Source: Treponema sp.
GTDB taxonomy: Bacteria > Spirochaetota > Spirochaetia > Treponematales > Breznakiellaceae
Reading direction: 5' to 3'
Length of the DNA stretch: 9,650 nucleotides
Assembly (NCBI GenBank): GCA_031254385.1
Contig: JAIRUO010000106.1
Location: 1 to 9,650, forward strand
The notes beneath the pieces were generated by a model that searched no databases, was not told where the DNA came from, and was given only the letters and a program-made list of their open reading frames with translations. The first letter of the stretch is position 1, and each line of letters begins with the position of its first letter. Shown here piece after piece: positions 6,469-9,650 of the stretch. The position numbers and the translations under genes are program-made.

Positions 6469-8361
6469 ATGAGCGAGAAAGTCAATTTAATACTTGGCGT
6501 TCATAATCATCTTCCGAATGGGGCTGCGGACGAAGAATATGAGAACCTTTACAACGAAAAAATACGGCCTCTTGTTTCTGCCCTGTATCAGTTTCCTAGA
6601 ATTCATGTGGTGTTTCATTATTCCGGCGTATTATACCATTGGATAGAAAGGCGACATCCTGAATTGTTTGTCCTGCTGGACGATCTTTTGAACAGAAAAC
6701 AGGCGGAACTGTTAGGGGGAGGGTTCTACGAACCGATGATGCCCCTATTGCCTCATGCTGACAGGATAGGGCAGATAGAAATGCAGACCACGTATCTGCG
6801 CAAACAATTTGGAAGGCGGCCGCTTGGCTGCTGGCTTCCAGAAAATACCTGGGAACAGAACATGGTGGTGCCTCTTGGCGCATGCGGAATGTCCTATACT
6901 TTTCTGGATGAATCCTGTTTTGCCGCAGCCGGTGCCAGACCAGTCGGAAACTGGTATGAGCCCTGCATAACAGAAGATCAGGGAAAATTAGTAACTGTCT
7001 TTCCGGTTTTCTCCAGCCTAAAAGACAAAAAACCCATGGCCATGCTTGAGAAGATACTAAACCCTCCTTTCTCAGGCCAGGGCCCAATTACCGTTTTTCC
7101 GGATTTTGATTTTACACGGGAACAAGTTTCAGCCGAGGCCGGCTCCCAGGAAAAAAAAACTTACCCTATTGTTAAAATCGAAACCGAGTATCAGCATTTC
7201 TTTGAAGAATTTTCTGTTGCAGATACTTGTATTGAGTTTACTACACCAGGTCGGCTTTATAAAAACTTAAAAGGACTGGAAAAACTTTATTTTACCGGAT
7301 GCATGATTTCATCCGACAGCAAAATAAAATGTGAAGCTTCTCCCCGGCAATTTTTGACGCATTATCCTGAAGCGGGAAATATTTACGCCAAGATGATCAA
7401 TACAAGGGTATTAATAAACCAGCTCCGAGGAGACAAGGCCCGTAAGCAGACGGCCCTGGAAGAACTATGGAAGGCCCAGGACAGCGCTGTTTTTAGTTAC
7501 AATTATTTGAAGAATTCAATGGTTCGTAAAGCTGCGTACAGGGCTTTGCTGGAAGCGGACAATATCACAAGAGAAAAAGGTTCGTTTACCCCTTCTTCCG
7601 TTTTTGATTACGATCTGGATGGAGAAGATGAATATGTGTTTCAGGATGAGAAAATTAATTGTTACATAAAGGCCAGGGGAGCAAGCCTTTTTGAACTTGA
7701 TTTCCTTCCAGCAGCCTGGAATTATCTTGACACCTGGGTAACCCCACAGTCCCCGTCTTCTAGGAACAAAGAAACCCGAAGATCATTTGTCGATTACCTG
7801 TACCCCGGCAAAACCCCTCCGGCAATAAGCTGGCAGGGCATTAAAGGCGCCCGTTTCTGCGGCTCAGAAATTTTTCAATGCGCTGATATTGACCGCGTCC
7901 GCAGGGTTATTCAATTCATCCTTCCCCCGCAGGAAGAAATGCCTCTAAAAAATATTGAGATAAAGAAGACCCTGACTCTTAAGCGCAATGTTATTACCCT
8001 TAAATATGAGCTCAAGAATCACGGACAGGAAACAGAACACTTTACCCTGATACCGTCAATTGATCTTTCTTTTACAAGAGGAGATGATCTATCACTTAAA
8101 ATTTTCGCGTCACGTGGCGCTTTTAAGGAAGGAATCAGCCTTTTGGAAAAATTATCTATCGAAGAGATTGGCGGCCTTGAATTTCGTGATCTTAAGAATG
8201 AAGTTGTCCTGAGTCTGGAATCAAGCCGTCCTTTTAATGCAGGTATTTTCAATATTGAGCCTGATCAGTATCAGTTTACCTGCGTAATGCCGTCCTTTCC
8301 TGTGTCCCTGGAGCAGGGCAAGACTTGGGATCTTGTGTTTTCGTTGAAAATTAGTTCGTAA
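6469..8361 (+). CDS. Glycoside hydrolase family 57 protein (4-alpha-glucanotransferase/alpha-amylase-like)
   Basis: The protein has 630 residues and no signal peptide, so it is probably cytoplasmic. The N-terminal GH57 barrel shows HNHLP (12-16), LLGGGFYEPMMPLLP (81-95) and GCWLPENTWEQ (120-130), whose E125 matches the catalytic nucleophile of the Thermococcus litoralis enzyme. The acid/base region normally reading DDGEKFG is PDFDFTRE (211-218), keeping an Asp but not the rest. The middle domain (former DUF1925) is seen in FLTHYPEAGNIYAKM (295-309) and LWKAQ (333-337), but the WHGxFGG motif that should follow is SAVFSYNY. The C-terminal DUF1926-type beta domain starts near 375 (FDYDLDGEDEYVFQD, then GASLFELDFLPAAWNYLDT). 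Known relatives act on alpha-1,4-glucans; activity here is uncertain. It lies 18 bp after rnfA, with GAGGT 11 nt before the ATG, so it is probably in the same operon. Confidence 0.85.
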   Translation: MSEKVNLILGVHNHLPNGAADEEYENLYNEKIRPLVSALYQFPRIHVVFHYSGVLYHWIERRHPELFVLLDDLLNRKQAELLGGGFYEPMMPLLPHADRIGQIEMQTTYLRKQFGRRPLGCWLPENTWEQNMVVPLGACGMSYTFLDESCFAAAGARPVGNWYEPCITEDQGKLVTVFPVFSSLKDKKPMAMLEKILNPPFSGQGPITVFPDFDFTREQVSAEAGSQEKKTYPIVKIETEYQHFFEEFSVADTCIEFTTPGRLYKNLKGLEKLYFTGCMISSDSKIKCEASPRQFLTHYPEAGNIYAKMINTRVLINQLRGDKARKQTALEELWKAQDSAVFSYNYLKNSMVRKAAYRALLEADNITREKGSFTPSSVFDYDLDGEDEYVFQDEKINCYIKARGASLFELDFLPAAWNYLDTWVTPQSPSSRNKETRRSFVDYLYPGKTPPAISWQGIKGARFCGSEIFQCADIDRVRRVIQFILPPQEEMPLKNIEIKKTLTLKRNVITLKYELKNHGQETEHFTLIPSIDLSFTRGDDLSLKIFASRGAFKEGISLLEKLSIEEIGGLEFRDLKNEVVLSLESSRPFNAGIFNIEPDQYQFTCVMPSFPVSLEQGKTWDLVFSLKISS

Positions 8362-8362
8362 G

Positions 8363-8393
8363 TAGGGATTAGGGGTTAGGGATTAGGGATTAG
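8363..8393 (+). repeat. 7-bp telomere-like repeat array, G-rich on the plus strand
   Basis: Four tandem heptamers, TAGGGAT, TAGGGGT, TAGGGAT and TAGGGAT, plus a partial TAG start 1 bp after the stop codon of the glycoside hydrolase gene. The four runs of three or more G separated by 3-4 bases satisfy the usual G-quadruplex pattern, on the coding strand and in the 3' end of any mRNA. A second array of the same unit in the opposite orientation lies at 9275-9307. Confidence 0.85.
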
Positions 8394-8431
8394 TATTTTG
8401 GATTTGGTGTACTGTTGCGCCGCTCAAATTG

Positions 8432-8460
8432 TTGACTTAATGTAATTATCATACTAAATT
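8432..8460 (+). promoter_or_regulatory. Putative sigma70-type promoter of the lipoprotein gene
   Basis: TTGACT (8432-8437) is followed after exactly 17 bp by TAAATT (8455-8460). Transcription would start near 8467 and give a leader of about 90 nt before the lipoprotein ATG. The -35 matches consensus at 5 of 6 positions and the -10 at 4 of 6. The leader can form a small stem (TAGCG 8485-8489 with CGCTA 8497-8501) and the larger palindrome at 8522-8537. Confidence 0.55.
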
Positions 8461-8514
8461 TGTATATAGGAGCATAGTTTTTGGTAGCGCAAAGGTCGCT
8501 AGCCCATCCGTCAA

Positions 8515-8543
8515 TGAACCGTCAGACATATGTCTGATGTTCA
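8515..8543 (+). promoter_or_regulatory. Palindrome / leader hairpin immediately before the lipoprotein RBS
   Basis: TCAGACATATGTCTGA (8522-8537) is a perfect 16-bp palindrome. It is extended by outer arms TGAAC (8515-8519) and GTTCA (8539-8543), giving a two-part stem with an ATAT loop. It ends 2 nt before the AGGAGG Shine-Dalgarno (8546-8551). It could be an operator for a dimeric repressor downstream of the promoter, or an RNA hairpin affecting ribosome access or mRNA stability. The sequence cannot tell these apart. Confidence 0.6.
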
Positions 8544-8556
8544 ATAGGAGGTTGAA

Positions 8557-9219
8557 ATGAAAAAAATAACGAGGAAAATTGCAATGATCCTGATTCTGGT
8601 AATGCTTGCCAGTACATTTACCAGTTGTTTTACGGCATGGTCATTTGACCAAATGAAGAAGGACGATGGTTTTTCAAAATTCATAGGCGGTATAATGTTT
8701 CTTCCATGCATATGTCTTGACATCCTAACAAGTCCTTTTCAGATAGGTTATGGCAAAAGGAGCGTTTATGCGGTGGAAGACTGGGCTGCACTGACAGGAG
8801 AGGAACGCGCTCTTTTAACAGAGAAAACGGTTTCCCTGCCCAAAGAAGACAGTACTTTTTTAATAACGCTAATTGCTTCCCTGCCCGAAACAGAACGGGC
8901 ATCCGCGCTGGATCAGATAAGCTCCATACCTGAACAGCAGCTTGCCCCTGTAATAGAGGTAATGCACTCGTTATATGCCCTGCCGCAAGCTGACCGCATT
9001 TTCTTGGTTGAAGCAATACGTTCCCTGCCCGAAAAGGAACAGCTTTTTTTAACAGAAACGGCAAACTCCTTAACTTATGAGGAAATAGTGGCCTTAGCGG
9101 ACGAGATCAATTCTATTCCATCTAAGGAAATGGCGCGTCAGATAAATAATATGCGGCAAACGCCCTCCTCGGACTGGGGTTACCGGGAATACGCGGCAGA
9201 GCGCTTTGGAGTCTGGTAA
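8557..9219 (+). CDS. Putative repeat-containing outer-surface or periplasmic lipoprotein, unknown function
   Basis: The protein has 220 residues. The N-terminus is a lipoprotein signal: basic MKKITRKIA, a hydrophobic stretch (10-19) and STFTSC, with C24 as the lipidated cysteine in a loose spirochaetal lipobox. Residues about 40-65 (GGIMFLPCICLDILTSPFQIGYG) are hydrophobic and contain C51 and C53; they recall the small YceK-like lipoproteins, but this is only a resemblance. Residues 78-200 are eight tandem units of about 15 residues beginning [AS][LI][PT] (see the repeat entry), likely short helices joined by turns. The start is well supported by AGGAGG 5 nt upstream and a promoter about 100 bp upstream. 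It stands apart from the rnf string and from metG, bracketed by inverted heptamer arrays. I do not recognise a function. Confidence 0.8.
   Translation: MKKITRKIAMILILVMLASTFTSCFTAWSFDQMKKDDGFSKFIGGIMFLPCICLDILTSPFQIGYGKRSVYAVEDWAALTGEERALLTEKTVSLPKEDSTFLITLIASLPETERASALDQISSIPEQQLAPVIEVMHSLYALPQADRIFLVEAIRSLPEKEQLFLTETANSLTYEEIVALADEINSIPSKEMARQINNMRQTPSSDWGYREYAAERFGVW
8788..9156 (+). repeat. Eight imperfect tandem repeats of 15 (one 18) codons inside the lipoprotein gene
   Basis: Protein units are ALTGEERALLTEKTV (78-92), SLPKEDSTFLITLIA (93-107), SLPETERASALDQIS (108-122), an 18-residue unit beginning SIPEQQL (123-140), ALPQADRIFLVEAIR (141-155), SLPEKEQLFLTETAN (156-170), SLTYEEIVALADEIN (171-185) and SIPSKEMARQINNMR (186-200). 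The pattern is [AS][LI][PT], then a charged or polar stretch, then a hydrophobic helix face. At DNA level, TTCCCTGCCC recurs at the start of three units, pointing to origin by duplication. Confidence 0.8.
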
Positions 9220-9240
9220 CTCATTACGCTTTTACCCGGA

Positions 9241-9271
9241 AACGGTGACTGACACCATGTCTGTCACCGTT
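9241..9271 (+). terminator. Strong stem-loop after the lipoprotein gene; possible terminator without U-tract
   Basis: AACGGTGAC (9241-9249) pairs with GTCACCGTT (9263-9271). Inside it GACA (9251-9254) pairs with TGTC (9258-9261) around a CCA loop, with one T-T mismatch between the two stems. It lies 21 nt after the lipoprotein stop codon. No T-run follows on the plus strand, and none follows on the minus strand, so it is not a classic intrinsic terminator. It may end or protect the transcript, or be part of a repeat element with the adjoining heptamer array. Confidence 0.4.
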
Positions 9272-9274
9272 GCG

Positions 9275-9307
9275 CCCTAATCCCTAACCCCTATTCCCTA
9301 ACCCCTA
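9275..9307 (-). repeat. 7-bp telomere-like repeat array, G-rich on the minus strand
   Basis: Read on the minus strand the units are TAGGGGT, TAGGGAA, TAGGGGT, TAGGGAT and a partial TAGGG. This is the same heptamer family as at 8363-8393 but in inverted orientation. It has five G-runs, enough for a G-quadruplex on the template strand just upstream of metG. It ends 21 bp before the metG ATG and leaves little room for a conventional -35 box. Confidence 0.85.
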
Positions 9308-9328
9308 AGTTTTAGCCATAATAGTACC

Positions 9329-9650
9329 ATGAAACGCAGACTCATTACTTCAGCCTTACCCTACGTGAACAATGTTCCCCATCTTGGGAATCTAATCCAG
9401 GTGCTTTCAGCAGATGTCTTTGCCCGATTTTGCAGGCTGCGGGGCTATGAAACCCTCTATATATGCGGAACAGATGAATACGGAACGGCCACGGAGACTA
9501 GGGCTGCAGAAGAGGGGCTGACTCCCCGTGAGCTCTGCGACCGCTATTATAAGATCCATAACGATATTTATTCCTGGTTTCATATTGGCTTTGACAAATT
9601 CGGCAAGACTTCCACGCCCATTCAGACTGAGGTAGTGCAGGGGCTTTATA
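9329..9650 (+). CDS. metG: Methionyl-tRNA synthetase, N-terminal part (3' end outside window)
   Basis: The first 107 codons of a class I aminoacyl-tRNA synthetase that charges tRNA-Met with methionine using ATP in the cytoplasm. The start [20 protein letters not shown] carries the MetRS form of the HIGH ATP-binding motif (PHLGN, residues 17-21). It is followed by the MetRS-typical [16 protein letters not shown] (44-59) and, at the end, [11 protein letters not shown]. The KMSKS motif and anticodon domain lie beyond the window. The ATG at 9329 fits the conserved N-terminus. No Shine-Dalgarno is visible before it. A CATAAT at 9317-9322 could be a -10 box placing the transcript start at or near the ATG. 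It is not obviously part of the preceding operon. Confidence 0.95.
   Translation, partial: MKRRLITSALPYVNNVPHLGNLIQVLSADVFARFCRLRGYETLYICGTDEYGTATETRAAEEGLTPRELCDRYYKIHNDIYSWFHIGFDKFGKTSTPIQTEVVQGLY

Noticed and set aside
6596..7087. Minus-strand frame of 163 residues inside the GH57 gene
   Set aside because: It is antisense to a gene with clear GH57 motifs and shows no domain of its own.
8681..9064. Minus-strand frame of 127 residues inside the lipoprotein gene
   Set aside because: Its repetitive Leu-Leu-Lys look is the antisense image of the 15-codon repeats; there is no independent support.
8363..9307. CRISPR array or true chromosome telomere
   Set aside because: The units are 7 bp in tandem without spacers, and genes run past both arrays, so neither a CRISPR array nor a linear end fits.

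Overview
The window looks like a chromosomal segment of a treponeme-like spirochaete of moderate G+C content. The assignment rests on the gene set: an Rnf cluster lacking rnfB, a loose spirochaetal lipobox (FTSC), and a glycoside hydrolase family 57 protein. It is an inference from memory, not a database match. There are no rRNA, tRNA, CRISPR or transposase genes.

Layout: (1) The left end, read on the minus strand, is the first 177 codons of an RluA-type pseudouridine synthase. (2) Starting divergently about 50 bp away is a compact plus-strand gene string: a DivPAP-type (PAP2-like) membrane phosphatase, an unrecognised 474-residue membrane protein, and five Rnf-type subunits in the order C-D-G-E-A. 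A family 57 glycoside hydrolase with the central and C-terminal domains of the 4-alpha-glucanotransferase type follows 18 bp later. Junctions in the rnf part are 1-4 bp stop/start overlaps, so these genes are probably one translationally coupled operon. (3) A separate unit follows: an intergenic leader with a good sigma70-type promoter, a palindrome placed just before the ribosome binding site, and a lipoprotein gene whose C-terminal half consists of eight 15-18 residue repeats. This unit is bracketed by two arrays of a 7-bp telomere-like repeat (TAGGGAT/TAGGGGT) in opposite orientation, with a strong stem-loop inside the right one. (4) The right end is the start of methionyl-tRNA synthetase (metG).

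The most notable feature is the Rnf cluster. Canonical Rnf is a membrane ferredoxin:NAD oxidoreductase that pumps Na+ or H+. It uses RnfB and RnfC iron-sulphur clusters, an NADH/FMN site in RnfC, covalent FMN on RnfD and RnfG, and a membrane iron-sulphur centre between RnfA and RnfE. Here rnfB is absent from the cluster. The RnfC glycine-rich NADH/FMN loop is altered, the SGAT flavinylation motifs of RnfD and RnfG are missing or replaced, and the first membrane cysteine of both RnfA and RnfE is gone. The RnfC [4Fe-4S] ligands are intact, and all five genes are open and tightly coupled. This looks like a maintained but rewired complex, not a decaying one. The co-transcribed glycoside hydrolase has also lost parts of its usual active-site motifs. 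All motif comparisons were made from memory of family consensus sequences and need alignments to confirm.
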